Part shown: positions 54,356-63,816 of the stretch, piece after piece
Layout: every line of letters starts with the position of its first letter
Position numbering within the stretch: position 1 is the first letter of the stretch
Source of the DNA: Exiguobacterium mexicanum
Lineage (GTDB): Bacteria > Bacillota > Bacilli > Exiguobacteriales > Exiguobacteriaceae
Reading direction: 5' to 3'
Length of the DNA stretch: 64,000 bases
NCBI RefSeq assembly: GCF_005960665.1
Contig: NZ_CP040676.1
Span: 754,501-818,500, forward strand
Notes under the pieces: model-generated
Told to the model about the DNA's origin: nothing
The model's database searches: none
The model's input: the letters and a program-made list of their open reading frames with translations, nothing else
Program-made: the position numbers and the translations under genes

Positions 54356-55786
54356 TTACAGAAGGCGGAACGATGACGTCGCCGAACCAGCCGTGTAGCC
54401 AGTGAGCGTCGCATCAGCCTTCACTTGGTACGTGCCGCGCTGTGACGAAGAACTTGTCGAGAGCGTGAACGTGATGGCGCCTGTCGAACTTGTCTTGCCT
54501 GTCCCTGTGAGCGTTGTGCCGTAAGGTTGTGTGACCGTCACACGGACGTCGGCGTTTGCGACCGGTTGGCCGTTCGCGTCCCGCACCGTCGATGAGATCG
54601 ATACTTGCTCACCCGCGTAATAAGTCGACTTCGATGTCGATACTGTCGTCGCGAGTGCTTGAACAGGCTGTGACGTCCCACCAGACGTTGGAGCTTGGAC
54701 GAGTCCGTTTCCGAACCAGGCGTCGCGTCCAACCGCGCCAAGGTCGATCGAGTCTTGTGACAGTTTTGAGCGGAGTTGTGCGCTCGACAACGTCGGGAAC
54801 GCTTGCTTCATGAGAGCGAGGTTACCAGCGACGTACGGAGTCGCCATCGATGTCCCGCTCATTTGGCCGTATCCGCCAGTTGCGAGTGTCGAGTTAATGC
54901 TCACGCCTGGTGCCGCGACTTCGACCGTGCTGCCTGTAGCCGAGAATGAGGCGCGATTGTTGTTGATGTCCGTCGCTGCGACAGCGATGGCCGAGCTGTA
55001 TCGGGCCGGGTAGTTGACGAGGTCGCCCGATCCGTCGGTGCGTCCGTTGTTACCGGCTGCCGCGACGACGAGGATGCCAGCATTATTGGCACGGTCGACG
55101 ACTTGTTGGAGCGTTGAGGATGGACTCGTCGTCCCGAGACTCAAGTTGATGACGTCCATATCGTTCGTGATTGACCAATCGATCCCGGCGATAATACTCG
55201 ATAGGCTACCGCTACCGTTCGCCTCGAGTGCCTTGACGGCGTAAATGCTCGCCTCGTGGGCAATCCCGACGGTCCCAATGCTGTTGTTACGGGCCCCGAT
55301 AATACCAGCGACGTGCGTCCCGTGACCGTTGTCATCGGCGTACGAGCTCGTGACCGTGCTGAATGAGGCACCGCCCGAAATCGTCAAATCAGGATGCGGC
55401 GAGATCCCCGTATCGACGACCGATACTTTCACGCCTTTCCCGGTGTATCCGCTCTGCCAAGCCGATGGGGCTTTCAACTTCGGGATGCCCCAGTCCTGGG
55501 TCTGGTTTTCGATTTGCACTGTTTGATCGACTTCCACGTGGGCAACGTTCGGATTGTTCTTCAAGCCCTTCAAGGCAGCCTTTGGTACTTCGAGGGCAGC
55601 GGCCGGAAGATTTTTGTACTGTTGGCGAACTTCCATGCCTTCAATCGAGAGCGGGATGTTCTTCGCTGACTCTTTGAAGACGACGATGACGCGTTCTTTC
55701 GATTTGTTGGGAGCAGCTTCCGCGGCTTCCGGGACGGTTGACAAGACGAGCAATGAGGCGAGGACGGTGCTACAGATTTTTTTCAA
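54356..55786 (-). CDS. Secreted subtilisin-like serine protease (S8) with C-terminal Ig-like domain
   Basis: 476 aa from TTG 55786 (AAGGAGG seven bases upstream). The signal peptide (1-24) is followed by an I9 propeptide (about 30-92). The catalytic domain has Asp125 (VVDTGIS), His155 (NGHGTHVAG) and Ser313 (SGTSMATP), with GNN oxyanion Asn near 246. A Pro/Thr-rich hinge leads to an Ig/invasin-like domain (about 385-476) with DANGQPVANADVRVTV. The C-terminal domain is a plus over plain subtilisins and may bind substrate or wall. Monocistronic. Confidence 0.95.
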   Translation of the reverse strand: MKKICSTVLASLLVLSTVPEAAEAAPNKSKERVIVVFKESAKNIPLSIEGMEVRQQYKNLPAAALEVPKAALKGLKNNPNVAHVEVDQTVQIENQTQDWGIPKLKAPSAWQSGYTGKGVKVSVVDTGISPHPDLTISGGASFSTVTSSYADDNGHGTHVAGIIGARNNSIGTVGIAHEASIYAVKALEANGSGSLSSIIAGIDWSITNDMDVINLSLGTTSPSSTLQQVVDRANNAGILVVAAAGNNGRTDGSGDLVNYPARYSSAIAVAATDINNNRASFSATGSTVEVAAPGVSINSTLATGGYGQMSGTSMATPYVAGNLALMKQAFPTLSSAQLRSKLSQDSIDLGAVGRDAWFGNGLVQAPTSGGTSQPVQALATTVSTSKSTYYAGEQVSISSTVRDANGQPVANADVRVTVTQPYGTTLTGTGKTSSTGAITFTLSTSSSSQRGTYQVKADATLTGYTAGSATSSFRLL

Positions 55787-55988
55787 CTTGTTTCCTCCTT
55801 CGGGTTATGTAGGCGAGGCGACACGAAGTCGTTCGGCCGTGACCCTAGAGTAACAAGTTTTGCCAACGGGTAGAATACGTCAATCGAATCAATAATCTGA
55901 ATATTTAGATAAGGATACAGGGGATTCAGATACAAGACTTTTGGCTCAACACGACGGTGGCTGAACGACAAATGGATTGCTTTACACT

Positions 55989-56018
55989 AAAAAGGATCGA
56001 CCGAGATGGCCGACCCAG
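55989..56018 (-). terminator. Terminator of the yutJ gene
   Basis: On the minus strand GGTCGGCC, ATCTC loop, GGTCGATCC (one bulged base), then TTTTT, just past the stop at 56024. Confidence 0.7.
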
Positions 56019-56023
56019 GCATG

Positions 56024-57079
56024 TTATTTAATGACTTTATGTTTCCAAAGAATTCCGGACTTGAGCAATCGCGCGACTTTTCCGGTGAGCGACTGCTTGC
56101 CCATGAAGACGCCAAATCCGGCCTTCTTCCCAAGCGATCCTAACGTGCCTCGGAGTTTGATATCCGGCAAATCCGGATACCCGACACCTTTCCATTTACA
56201 GAGTAGCACTTGGACGATCTGTTCGGCCTGCGCTTCTGCGAGCTGACCCGAAGGTGCATACGGCAGGCTGGCGTTGTCCCCGACGACGAAGATATCGGGC
56301 TGTTCCGGGACGTAGTGGTGTGGTGTCAATTTGACACGTCCACCCCCATCGAGTTCCCAACCTTGGTTGCGGACGACGGCGACCGGTTGAATCCCGGCGG
56401 TCCACACCGTCAAATCGGAAGCGAAGTGCTGTTCATGGTTCCATAACCCATCGGCGTCGACCCGGACGATGTTCGAGTTATTGATGACTTCGACACCATG
56501 TTCCTCGAACCAAGACTGGACATACATCGAGACACGGTTTGATAGGAACGATAGGACGGACGGGCCGCGGTCGAACAAACGGACCGTCAAGTCGGGACGA
56601 CTCTCGCGCAGCTCGCTGGCGAGCTCGACACCGGACAGGCCGGCACCGACGATCGAGACGACTGATCCCGGAGATAGGCCGTTGATTGCTTGCTGGGTCT
56701 TGCGTGATTCTTCTAACGTTTGGATGCTGTACGTGAACTCGGCGGCACCGGGCACGTTGTGATACTTGTCCTCGCAACCGAGGCCGATGACGAGGTCGTC
56801 GTACGGCACTTTTTCCCCGCTCGCGAGCAGGACCATTTTGTCCCCCGTATCGATATCGGTGACTTGGCCGTATATGTAGTCGACCTCTTCTGGAAAATCG
56901 ATGCGGATGTCACGATCCGACACGGTCCCCGCCGCAAGTGCATAATACTCTGTTTTTAACCCATGGTAAGGTAGACGGTCGATGAGTGTGATCGATACGT
57001 CCTTCAGCTGATGGCCGAGGACACGTTCGATTACACGCATACCCCCGTAACCGCCTCCCAAGACGACTAATTTGCGCAT
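56024..57079 (-). CDS. yutJ: NDH-2-like FAD/NAD(P) oxidoreductase (YutJ)
   Basis: A 351-aa pyridine nucleotide-disulfide-type flavoprotein. The FAD fold reads LVVLGGGYGGMRV (about 4-16). The NAD fold reads VSIVGAGLSGVELASEL (about 141-157). The flavin site VVGDNAS is at about 270. It resembles type II NADH dehydrogenases but lacks a clear C-terminal membrane anchor. Electrons probably go to quinone or another acceptor. Confidence 0.85.
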   Translation of the reverse strand: MRKLVVLGGGYGGMRVIERVLGHQLKDVSITLIDRLPYHGLKTEYYALAAGTVSDRDIRIDFPEEVDYIYGQVTDIDTGDKMVLLASGEKVPYDDLVIGLGCEDKYHNVPGAAEFTYSIQTLEESRKTQQAINGLSPGSVVSIVGAGLSGVELASELRESRPDLTVRLFDRGPSVLSFLSNRVSMYVQSWFEEHGVEVINNSNIVRVDADGLWNHEQHFASDLTVWTAGIQPVAVVRNQGWELDGGGRVKLTPHHYVPEQPDIFVVGDNASLPYAPSGQLAEAQAEQIVQVLLCKWKGVGYPDLPDIKLRGTLGSLGKKAGFGVFMGKQSLTGKVARLLKSGILWKHKVIK

Positions 57080-57176
57080 AAAAATCCCCCTTTGTTACAC
57101 TTCAACTGTATCATGTTATAATACGCCGTAGAAGAACCATTTTCCTGCTTTGAAGGAAAGGGGAAGGATGAATGAC

Positions 57177-57413
57177 ATGATGAATCCGATCATTGAGTTC
57201 TGTGCCTCCAATTTAGCGATGGGTTCACAAATCGCCCGCGCCAAATTAGAGTCCGATCCAGACTTAGACGTCGTCGAATATGGCTGTACGGGCTACTGCG
57301 GCGTCTGTTCGCTTGACTTGTTTTGTCTCGTCGATGGTGAGGTCGTGACCGGGGATACACCGGAACAACTCGTGACGAATGTATATGAAAAAATTGAAGA
57401 AATGGCATGGTAA
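57177..57413 (+). CDS. yuzB: YuzB family protein
   Basis: 78 aa from ATG 57177 (GGAAGG nine bases upstream), the same length as Bacillus Yuz[22 protein letters not shown] and [26 protein letters not shown] (DUF1450) carry conserved Cys residues that could bind metal or an Fe-S cluster. Divergent from the yutJ gene, as in Bacillus. Role unknown. Confidence 0.85.
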   Translation: MMNPIIEFCASNLAMGSQIARAKLESDPDLDVVEYGCTGYCGVCSLDLFCLVDGEVVTGDTPEQLVTNVYEKIEEMAW

Positions 57414-57416
57414 AAA

Positions 57417-57447
57417 AAGTTTGAAGGACCTTCAAACTTTTTTTATT
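57417..57447 (+). terminator. Terminator of yuzB
   Basis: AAAGTTTGAAGG and CCTTCAAACTTT form a 12-bp stem with a 1-nt centre (probably opened to a 4-5 nt loop) and T run. Confidence 0.8.
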
Positions 57448-57464
57448 TTGACCGTTTTGACCCG

Positions 57465-57493
57465 TTGCATTTTTAAAAAGGGTCTGTTATATT
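57465..57493 (+). promoter_or_regulatory. Promoter of nupC
   Basis: TTGCAT (57465-57470), 17-bp spacer and TATATT (57488-57493). The 130-nt leader after it shows no recognised riboswitch. Confidence 0.55.
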
Positions 57494-57624
57494 CAAAGAG
57501 GTTCGAATGTAGGTTGTCTGACGTTTAACAACAGAAAAAGAAAGCGTTTCAAACGGTAGGACACATCTCGATTCGGGTATATCACATTATCAGGTTTCCC
57601 CAATATGAAAGGAGCACAACACCA

Positions 57625-58836
57625 ATGAATATCATGAGCGTGGTTGGTATTTTGGCACTAATTGGAATCGCTTACATCTTCTCGACCAACCGTAAAGCCA
57701 TCAAATGGCGCACCGTGCTTGCCGCTTTCGCGGTACAGTTTACGTTCGCCTTCCTCGTCCTCTTCACTACAGTAGGACGTAACGCGTTAGAATGGATCTC
57801 AGGAGGCGTCCAGAACGTCTTGAACACGGCGAACGCCGGGATTAGTTTCGTCTTCGGTACAGCTGTCGGCGGAGACAACTTCGTCTTCGCGTTCCAAGTG
57901 TTGACGATTATCGTCTTCATGTCGTCACTCATCGCACTTCTCTACTATGTAGGTGTCATGCAGTGGGTGATCCGTATCCTCGGTACGGCTCTCGCCAAAG
58001 CACTTGGCACATCACGTAAAGAATCGCTCTCAGCGACAGCGAACATCTTCGTCGGTCAGACGGAAGCACCGCTCGTCATCAAACCTTACCTTCCAACGAT
58101 GACGCAATCGGAACTCTTCGCTGTCATGGTCGGTGGTCTCGCCTCGGTTGCCGGTTCAGTTCTTGCTGGATACGCTGCTCTTGGTGTACCGCTCGAGTAC
58201 TTGCTCGCAGCGAGCTTCATGGCTGCTCCTGCTGGTCTCATGTTCGCGAAAATCATCGTCCCGGAAACAGACGTACCGGATGACGATGTCGAAATCGCTG
58301 AAGATGAAGAGAACAAGGCAGCGAACTTCGTCGATGCAGCCGCTCGCGGTGCCTCTGACGGTCTCTTCCTTGCATTGAACGTCGGTGCGATGCTTCTCGC
58401 CTTCGTTTCATTGATCGCGCTCGTTAACTTGATTCTCGGTGGAATCGGTGGCTTGTTCGGTTTCGACGGTCTCACGCTTCAATTGATTCTTGGTTATGTG
58501 TTCGCACCGCTCGCATTCGTGATCGGTGTGCCATGGGCAGATGCTGTTCAATTCGGTAGCTTCCTCGGACAAAAACTCGTGTTGAACGAATTCGTCGCTT
58601 TCTCTGAATTCGCACCAATCATCGGTTCTGGTGACCTCTCGGCACGTACGGAAGCTATGATCGCGTTCGCACTCTGTGGATTCGCCAACATCTCATCACT
58701 CGCCATCCTTCTCGGTGGTCTTGGTGGAATGGCGCCGAACCGTCGGAACGACATCGCGCGCATGGGTGTCCTCGCGATTCTCGCAGGTACGCTTGCCAAC
58801 TTGATGTCAGCGACACTCGCTGGTCTTCTTCTCTAA
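57625..58836 (+). CDS. nupC: NupC/CNT family nucleoside:cation symporter
   Basis: A 403-aa concentrative nucleoside transporter. FVGQTEAPLVIKPYLPTMTQSELFAVMVGGLASVAGSVLAGY (landmark 133-175) is the CNT substrate site, with ALCGFANISSLAILLGGLGGMAPNRR in the second half. It imports nucleosides with Na+ or H+. AAAGGAG precedes the ATG; monocistronic. Exported nucleotidases elsewhere in the window could feed it. Confidence 0.9.
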   Translation: MNIMSVVGILALIGIAYIFSTNRKAIKWRTVLAAFAVQFTFAFLVLFTTVGRNALEWISGGVQNVLNTANAGISFVFGTAVGGDNFVFAFQVLTIIVFMSSLIALLYYVGVMQWVIRILGTALAKALGTSRKESLSATANIFVGQTEAPLVIKPYLPTMTQSELFAVMVGGLASVAGSVLAGYAALGVPLEYLLAASFMAAPAGLMFAKIIVPETDVPDDDVEIAEDEENKAANFVDAAARGASDGLFLALNVGAMLLAFVSLIALVNLILGGIGGLFGFDGLTLQLILGYVFAPLAFVIGVPWADAVQFGSFLGQKLVLNEFVAFSEFAPIIGSGDLSARTEAMIAFALCGFANISSLAILLGGLGGMAPNRRNDIARMGVLAILAGTLANLMSATLAGLLL

Positions 58837-58853
58837 TCAAACACGGTATACTC

Positions 58854-58884
58854 AGAGTGATCACTTCGGTGGTCACTCTTTTTT
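58854..58884 (+). terminator. Terminator of nupC
   Basis: AGAGTGATCAC, TTCG loop, GTGGTCACTCT with T run. Confidence 0.85.
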
Positions 58885-58899
58885 GGGGAGGAATGACAT

Positions 58900-59445
58900 A
58901 TGTATGGAATGATAGCGCTTTTTGATGAACAAACGGAGAAACGAATTCAAGAGGTATGGGAAGGCTTGAAACAAGAAGGAATTACTTCTTATGCATATGA
59001 AGTCTCGAATCGACAACCTCATATAACATTAGCTAGTTACAGTAGTTTGAATGTTGAGGCGTATATCGAACTGATGGACAGCTACTATCAATCGAAGGAG
59101 ATTGTAAATCTAACATTTAGTACGTTGGGTACGTTCATTCAATCAAGTGCACTTTTTCTTTCACCTACAATCTCATCCGGATTGAGGAGCCTCCACTTAG
59201 AGCATCATCGTATATTTGGGGAGTTTAATGATAACGCTGAGTCCTTATATTTACCGGACTCATGGATTCCGCACTGTACACTGGCAAACAGATTGTCTAA
59301 AGAAAAGATGAAAGATGCTTTTGAATATTGTACTGATATTGTAAAACCTATAGCTGGAAAAATTGTAGAGGTGGCATTAATTGAATTAGTAACACCGGTT
59401 CACGTTCGAGTATTACATAGAGTGAAATTATCCGCACAAAAGTAA
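58900..59445 (+). CDS. 2H phosphoesterase (2'-5' RNA ligase-like)
   Basis: 181 aa from ATG 58900 (GGGGAGGAA upstream). The two catalytic HxT tetrads are RQPHITLAS (about 38-46) and WIPHCTLAN (about 122-130). Proteins of this kind cleave 2',3'-cyclic or 2'-5' phosphodiesters. It is more AT-rich than its neighbours, a sign it may have been acquired. A hairpin (GCACAAAAGTAAC/GTTACTTTTGTGC) covers the stop codon. Confidence 0.85.
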   Translation: MYGMIALFDEQTEKRIQEVWEGLKQEGITSYAYEVSNRQPHITLASYSSLNVEAYIELMDSYYQSKEIVNLTFSTLGTFIQSSALFLSPTISSGLRSLHLEHHRIFGEFNDNAESLYLPDSWIPHCTLANRLSKEKMKDAFEYCTDIVKPIAGKIVEVALIELVTPVHVRVLHRVKLSAQK

Positions 59446-59470
59446 CAAAGCTAAGTTACTTTTGTGCATT
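59435..59470 (+). terminator. Terminator overlapping the stop of the 2H phosphoesterase
   Basis: GCACAAAAGTAAC and GTTACTTTTGTGC form a 13-bp stem; no long T run follows, so efficiency is uncertain. Confidence 0.55.
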
Positions 59471-59536
59471 CTTCTGTCAGGTTTGTCATATGTGACTAGG
59501 ACCGATAGAAGGAATTGACCAGGAAACGGTGGGGGT

Positions 59537-60115
59537 TTATCGTTCCTGACGAGGTATATCCACTTCATGGAGTCTCGGCCAAGTGGCTTGCCAATTCTTT
59601 TTATTGATCCGGGCTCGATAAATATGATGGTGTGAAGAGTCGTTCGCAAAGGCCGGGGTCGGTCGTAACTGTAGTTTGACTATGTCGTCGATACCGTAAG
59701 GGGCGGCCAGCTTCAAGCGTCCGCTCGCATCAAGGCTGACACCGATGGCCGTGACCGTCTCAGGGAAATGGGCCAAGGCGTCGACCGCAGATTGATACTG
59801 TGGCAATTGATTGACCAGATGCATGCGGGCCTGGTTTTTGACCGACCAAGGGACGTTCGGTAACAGGTCGTGCAGTTGTGCCTCATACTGTTTTTCAATC
59901 GCCTCGTCGATGTGAGATCGGTCAAAGTAGATGACATCGACGTCCTCGGTCGGCGTCGGTACTTCGTAGCCGTGCGCGTCATCCCATATTTTTGCCCGCA
60001 CGTATCCGGCACAAATCCACCAATCGGGTAAACAGAGCGAAGCGACGATTGTCAACAGACGCATCAGTTCCACATCAGTCTCTAAAAAATGGGTCACATC
60101 TTCAGTCGTGTTCAA
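59537..60115 (-). CDS. DUF925-type nucleotidyltransferase family protein
   Basis: A 192-aa protein with the NTP_transf_6 pattern: WWICAGYVRAKIWD (about 32-45) and TEDVDVIYFD (about 56-65), the latter with the metal-binding Asp pair. LKLAAPYGIDDIVKLQLRPT is the typical distal motif. TTG start with a GGAGGAGAT-type site upstream. Substrate unknown. Confidence 0.85.
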   Translation of the reverse strand: MNTTEDVTHFLETDVELMRLLTIVASLCLPDWWICAGYVRAKIWDDAHGYEVPTPTEDVDVIYFDRSHIDEAIEKQYEAQLHDLLPNVPWSVKNQARMHLVNQLPQYQSAVDALAHFPETVTAIGVSLDASGRLKLAAPYGIDDIVKLQLRPTPAFANDSSHHHIYRARINKKNWQATWPRLHEVDIPRQER

Positions 60116-60193
60116 TCCATCTCCTCCTATTCTCTCATTAGCATAGCGTACCTATACAAAAAGCACCTAGACCGGGGTCTAGGTGCTTGTCAG

Positions 60194-60781
60194 TTACGCT
60201 TGAAGTTGCATGCGCTGACGTTCGATCCACGGCTTCAATTTGAGGAAGAGTGGGACGAACAAGGCGCTGATCAGCAAGGCCTTAATGAAGTTGAACGGCA
60301 AGATACCGTATAGGACGAGGTCCGTTTTGACAGCCGGTTGTGCCATCTCGGTCATGCCGAAGAAGAACGCGTAGGCTGGTAAGATGAGCAAATAGTTCAA
60401 GATCGCCAAGCTGAGTGCCATCGTGATCGTACCGGCCACGAGGCCTGAAGCGAGCGCTTTATTCGTTTTACGTTTATGGTAGAACCATGCGACCGGATAC
60501 ATGAAGGCGACACCTGCAAAGAAGTTCGCGACTTCACCGACCGGAACGCCGCCACCATTGAAGACATAGTAGAGGACGTTTTTTAGAGCGACGACCACGA
60601 CGCCTGCGAGTGGGGAGAACACGATCCCGGCGACGAGCGCGGGAATGTCACTGAAATCCACTTTTAGGAACGGTGGTAGGAAAGGCAGCGGGAAGTTAAA
60701 GAGCATGAGGACAAAAGAAATGGCCCCGAGCATCGATAGTGTCACCAGTGTTGTCAATCGTTTGTTGCGCGTTGTTTTCAT
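60194..60781 (-). CDS. ribU: Riboflavin ECF transporter S component RibU
   Basis: I start at ATG 60781, behind AAAGGAGAG; the longer frame would run into the riboswitch. The 195-aa membrane protein has six helices and the S-component marks LMLFNFPLPFLPPFLKVDFSDIPAL and the loop of ALKNVLYYVFNGGGVPVGEVANF. It binds riboflavin and docks on the shared ECF energising module (not in window). The FMN riboswitch upstream confirms the substrate. Confidence 0.95.
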   Translation of the reverse strand: MKTTRNKRLTTLVTLSMLGAISFVLMLFNFPLPFLPPFLKVDFSDIPALVAGIVFSPLAGVVVVALKNVLYYVFNGGGVPVGEVANFFAGVAFMYPVAWFYHKRKTNKALASGLVAGTITMALSLAILNYLLILPAYAFFFGMTEMAQPAVKTDLVLYGILPFNFIKALLISALFVPLFLKLKPWIERQRMQLQA

Positions 60782-60830
60782 CAAAATCTCTCCTTTTGTC
60801 GCTCCTTGATGAATGGCACCCGTCGCATAG

Positions 60831-60860
60831 AAAAACCCGATTGTATCAAACAATCGGGAG
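60831..60860 (-). terminator. FMN riboswitch terminator before ribU
   Basis: On the minus strand CCCGATTGT, TTGAT, ACAATCGGG and TTTTT, between the RFN element and ribU. Confidence 0.85.
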
Positions 60861-60941
60861 AGTTTACGCGCATACGAAATAGATGTTCTCATCGGTGTTT
60901 AGACCACGCCGAAGAAAACATCCGGATATCGGTCGGATGCC

Positions 60942-61080
60942 GCCATCTTCTCCCATCCAGACTTTACTGTCGGCTTTCGAATCTCACGAAATCAGCAAGC
61001 AACGCCTTGCTCGCTCACGGGCTGAGAAGAACTTGTCTTCAATACCGCCGGTCGGGAATTTCACCCTGCCCCGAAGATGG
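60942..61080 (-). promoter_or_regulatory. FMN (RFN) riboswitch controlling ribU
   Basis: On the minus strand the RFN blocks appear in order: CATCTTCGGGGCAGGGTGAAA, TTCCCGACCGGCGGTA, AGCCCGTGAGCG, GATTCGAAAGCCGACAGT and AAGTCTGGATGGGAGAAGATG. FMN binding favours the terminator at 60831-60860 and shuts riboflavin uptake. Confidence 0.95.
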
Positions 61081-61179
61081 AACGATTTAATTTTTTTTGT
61101 TACAGTTTAGTTATACAAGATATTTCACAAAATCTCAAGTCAGTTGACTTGAAGTTAAGATAACGAAGGAGGAGTTCAG

Positions 61180-61536
61180 ATGATTCATTTGACAGAATCA
61201 GCCGCATTACAAGTCATCGATATGATGAAACAGACCGAACGCCCCGACGACCAGTACTTGCGGATCAAAGTGCAAGGGGGCGGGTGTACCGGCCTGTCTT
61301 ACGGGATGGGGTTTGATGAGGATAAGACAGACAAGGACGTTCAGTTTGACCACCACGGCGTCCGCGTCATCGTCGCCGAAGCCGATCACGGGGTCGTCGA
61401 CGGTCTCGAGATTGACTATAAGCAGTCGATGCTAGGAGGCGGCTTCACGATTAAAAATCCGAACGCCATCGCCACGTGCGGTTGTGGCTCGAGTTTCCGG
61501 ACGGCATCGAACGCCGGGACACCTGGGGATTGCTAA
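61180..61536 (+). CDS. yutM: HesB/IscA-type Fe-S accessory protein (YutM)
   Basis: 118 aa; the three cluster-binding Cys residues are in QGGGCTGLSYGM (about Cys36) and TCGCGSSF (about Cys105/107). It is an A-type carrier delivering Fe-S clusters, working with the Suf machinery. GGAGGAG precedes the ATG. Confidence 0.9.
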   Translation: MIHLTESAALQVIDMMKQTERPDDQYLRIKVQGGGCTGLSYGMGFDEDKTDKDVQFDHHGVRVIVAEADHGVVDGLEIDYKQSMLGGGFTIKNPNAIATCGCGSSFRTASNAGTPGDC

Positions 61537-61537
61537 A

Positions 61538-61573
61538 CGAAAGGCCAATCATGCCACATGATTGGCCTTTTTT
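61538..61573. terminator. Terminator of yutM
   Basis: AAAGGCCAATCA and TGATTGGCCTTT with a 7-nt loop and T run; probably also ends the convergent small gene. Confidence 0.9.
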
Positions 61574-61577
61574 GTAT

Positions 61578-61820
61578 TCAGTCTGTCTCTTCAATCAGAA
61601 TTAATCGAATGAGTTTCGAAGCCGCGTCTAACTCGATTTGATGTTGCCAAGGACGAAACGCTGTGATTTTACACGTGTCGTTCGTGATGCGGAATGAACA
61701 GACGCTCTCTTCCTCTTGGTCAAGGACCGAGTAACGGCTGAAGTCCGATAAGCTTTGGTAAATGGCATATTGTGTCGGTAATTCACACGACCATCCTTTT
61801 TCTAATGTGATCTGATGCAT
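61578..61820 (-). CDS. Small unknown protein, 80 aa
   Basis: I start at ATG 61820, behind AGAGGCGAG. The product starts MHQITLEKGWSCELPTQYAIY and looks like a small beta-rich cytosolic protein (YSVLDQEEESVCSFRITNDTCKITAF). I recognise no family. Convergent with yutM. Confidence 0.65.
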   Translation of the reverse strand: MHQITLEKGWSCELPTQYAIYQSLSDFSRYSVLDQEEESVCSFRITNDTCKITAFRPWQHQIELDAASKLIRLILIEETD

Positions 61821-61947
61821 GCGTCTCGCCTCTTTCTTCTCTATATATATAAGAATAACAAAAATATTCAAGGATGTGGAAGATTAGTCGAGAGGATGCA
61901 AGGGAAAATGAAAAGAGATGTCATTTCATGTAGGAGGGGCAGGGACG

Positions 61948-62802
61948 ATGAGAAACGTATTGATTTTCGGTGGCTCACGCTATTTTGGAAAGCGGTTGGC
62001 GCTTCGGTTGGCGGAGGCCGGTGACGATGTGACGATTGTGACGCGTGGACAACTGCAAGTACCTGAGGCGGAGGGCATCCGGTCGATCAAAGGGGACCGA
62101 CAGTCGGTGGCGACGATGAAAGATTTGTCACGAGACCATTACGACCTCGTCTATGACAATATTTGCTTTAACCCGTACCAGGCAAAGATCGCCTCGGACG
62201 CTTTCATGGACCAAGTCGGTAAATATGTGCTCACGTCGACGATGTCGGTTTATGCGCCAGGCGCCGAGTTGAAAGAAAGTGATTTCAATCCGCTCCATCA
62301 TGACTATCATCTCGAATCCGAACATGATTATGGGCAAGGGAAGCGAGAGGCTGAATCTTATTTCTTCCATCGCGCCTCGTTCCCGGTCGCGACGGTCCGC
62401 TTGCCAATCGTGCTCGGACCCGACGACTATACAGACCGTCTCAAGTTTTATATCGACGCCGTCCGACGGGAAGAGCCGATCGTACTGCATCACCCGGAAG
62501 CGAAGATGGGGTTCATCTCAAGCTTTGAGGCGGCCGCCTTTCTAGAATGGGTCGGTCGGGCGAACGTGACCGGACCGTTCAACGCGGCGAGTGAAGGGGT
62601 CATCTCGCTCGGGGCACTCATGGAACGGATCGGCCATCACTTAAATAAACCGATCCAGATCATCAAAGATGGCGAGTCGTCGCCGTACGATACGGACGTC
62701 GACTATTATATGTCGATTGCCGAGGCGAAAAAGGCCGGGTTCGTCTTCACCCAACTCGACGACTGGCTCGACCGGGTCATTGTAAAAACAATCCGCAAAT
62801 GA
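61948..62802 (+). CDS. NAD-dependent epimerase/dehydratase family protein
   Basis: 284 aa from ATG 61948 (GGAGGGG upstream). FGGSRYFGKRLALRLAEAGDDVTIVTRG is the Rossmann start of an extended SDR (GxxxxxG type, landmark 7-34). STMSVYAPG gives the Ser/Tyr region, VRLPIVLGPDDY the middle. The canonical YxxxK is represented by YGQGKREAE. It is like plastid/bacterial RNA-binding-type SDRs and RfbB-like epimerases; substrate unknown. Confidence 0.8.
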   Translation: MRNVLIFGGSRYFGKRLALRLAEAGDDVTIVTRGQLQVPEAEGIRSIKGDRQSVATMKDLSRDHYDLVYDNICFNPYQAKIASDAFMDQVGKYVLTSTMSVYAPGAELKESDFNPLHHDYHLESEHDYGQGKREAESYFFHRASFPVATVRLPIVLGPDDYTDRLKFYIDAVRREEPIVLHHPEAKMGFISSFEAAAFLEWVGRANVTGPFNAASEGVISLGALMERIGHHLNKPIQIIKDGESSPYDTDVDYYMSIAEAKKAGFVFTQLDDWLDRVIVKTIRK

Positions 62803-62805
62803 AAA

Positions 62806-62834
62806 ATGGCCCTCATCATCGCGATGAGGGCCAC
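62806..62834. terminator. Bidirectional terminator between epimerase gene and yumC
   Basis: TGGCCCTCATC and GATGAGGGCCA around ATCGC, between convergent genes. Confidence 0.85.
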
Positions 62835-62838
62835 ATCG

Positions 62839-63816
62839 TTATTTCCCGGCAAATACCGAAGTCGAATGTTGTGGGTGACGCGCTGTCGGGTCGACGAGCT
62901 GCTTCACTTGGTTGATGGCGATCGGGGCTTCACCGAAGCCTGTCGCAATCAATTTCACTTTTCCTTCATAAGTCGCGATGTCACCACAGGCGAAGATGCC
63001 GGCGACCGTCGTCTCCATGCGTGAGTCGACGCGGATCGTGTTCTTCTCGAACTCCATGCCCCAGTTTTTGATTGGGCCGAGCGATGAGACGAAACCGTAG
63101 TTACAGATGAGGTCGTCGATTTCAACGAATTTCGATTCGCCGTCTTTGTCCGTCAATTCGACCGACTCGATGTGTGTCTCACCTGAAAGTGACTCAATGT
63201 TATATGGCGTCCACACGTTGATCGTCGAGGCCTTCATTTGCTCGACCGTATGCTCGTGGGCACGGAAACGGTCACGGCGGTGAACGATATGGACTTCCTT
63301 GGCGATGCCTTCAAGCATGAGCGCCCAGTCGACGGCAGAGTCGCCGCCGCCAGCGATCATGACGCGGCGGTCGCGGAACTTCTCCATGTTGTCGACGAAG
63401 TAATGAAGGTTGGCATAATCTTCGCAACCATCGATGCCGAGCGGTCGTGCGGCGAATGCCCCGTTCCCGGCCGTGATGATGATGGCTTTCGTATGGTACT
63501 CATCCTTGTTCGTCGTGATCTGGAACGTGCCGTCTTCAAGACGTTCGACCGTCTCGACCGTCTCCCCGAGGCGATAGTCCTGCTCGAACTGATCGGCTTG
63601 GGCTTTTAATTGGTCAATCAAATCTTGGGCTTTCACTTTCGGGAAGCCGGCGATGTCGTAAATATATTTTTCTGGATACAGTGTCGATAATTGTCCGCCG
63701 AGCTGCGGCAAACTTTCAATCAACGCCGTATCGAGTTGGCGCATACCTGCATAAAATGCGGTGAACAGTCCGACCGGGCCGCCACCGATGATGATCACAT
63801 CTTTCGTCGATTTCAT
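62839..63816 (-). CDS. yumC: Ferredoxin--NADP(+) reductase (YumC type)
   Basis: 325 aa from ATG 63816 (AGGAGGAA upstream). It is a thioredoxin reductase-like flavoprotein without the CxxC redox pair. FAD fold [19 protein letters not shown] (about 8-26), NADP fold [15 protein letters not shown] (about 153-167), and the C-terminal [28 protein letters not shown] of the YumC group. It supplies reduced ferredoxin or flavodoxin. Essential in Bacillus. Confidence 0.95.
   Translation of the reverse strand: MKSTKDVIIIGGGPVGLFTAFYAGMRQLDTALIESLPQLGGQLSTLYPEKYIYDIAGFPKVKAQDLIDQLKAQADQFEQDYRLGETVETVERLEDGTFQITTNKDEYHTKAIIITAGNGAFAARPLGIDGCEDYANLHYFVDNMEKFRDRRVMIAGGGDSAVDWALMLEGIAKEVHIVHRRDRFRAHEHTVEQMKASTINVWTPYNIESLSGETHIESVELTDKDGESKFVEIDDLICNYGFVSSLGPIKNWGMEFEKNTIRVDSRMETTVAGIFACGDIATYEGKVKLIATGFGEAPIAINQVKQLVDPTARHPQHSTSVFAGK

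Noticed and set aside
57530-57550. cre-like GAAAGCGTTTCAA in the nupC leader
   Set aside because: Only about 11 of 14 consensus positions fit and the two halves have the wrong spacing around CG.
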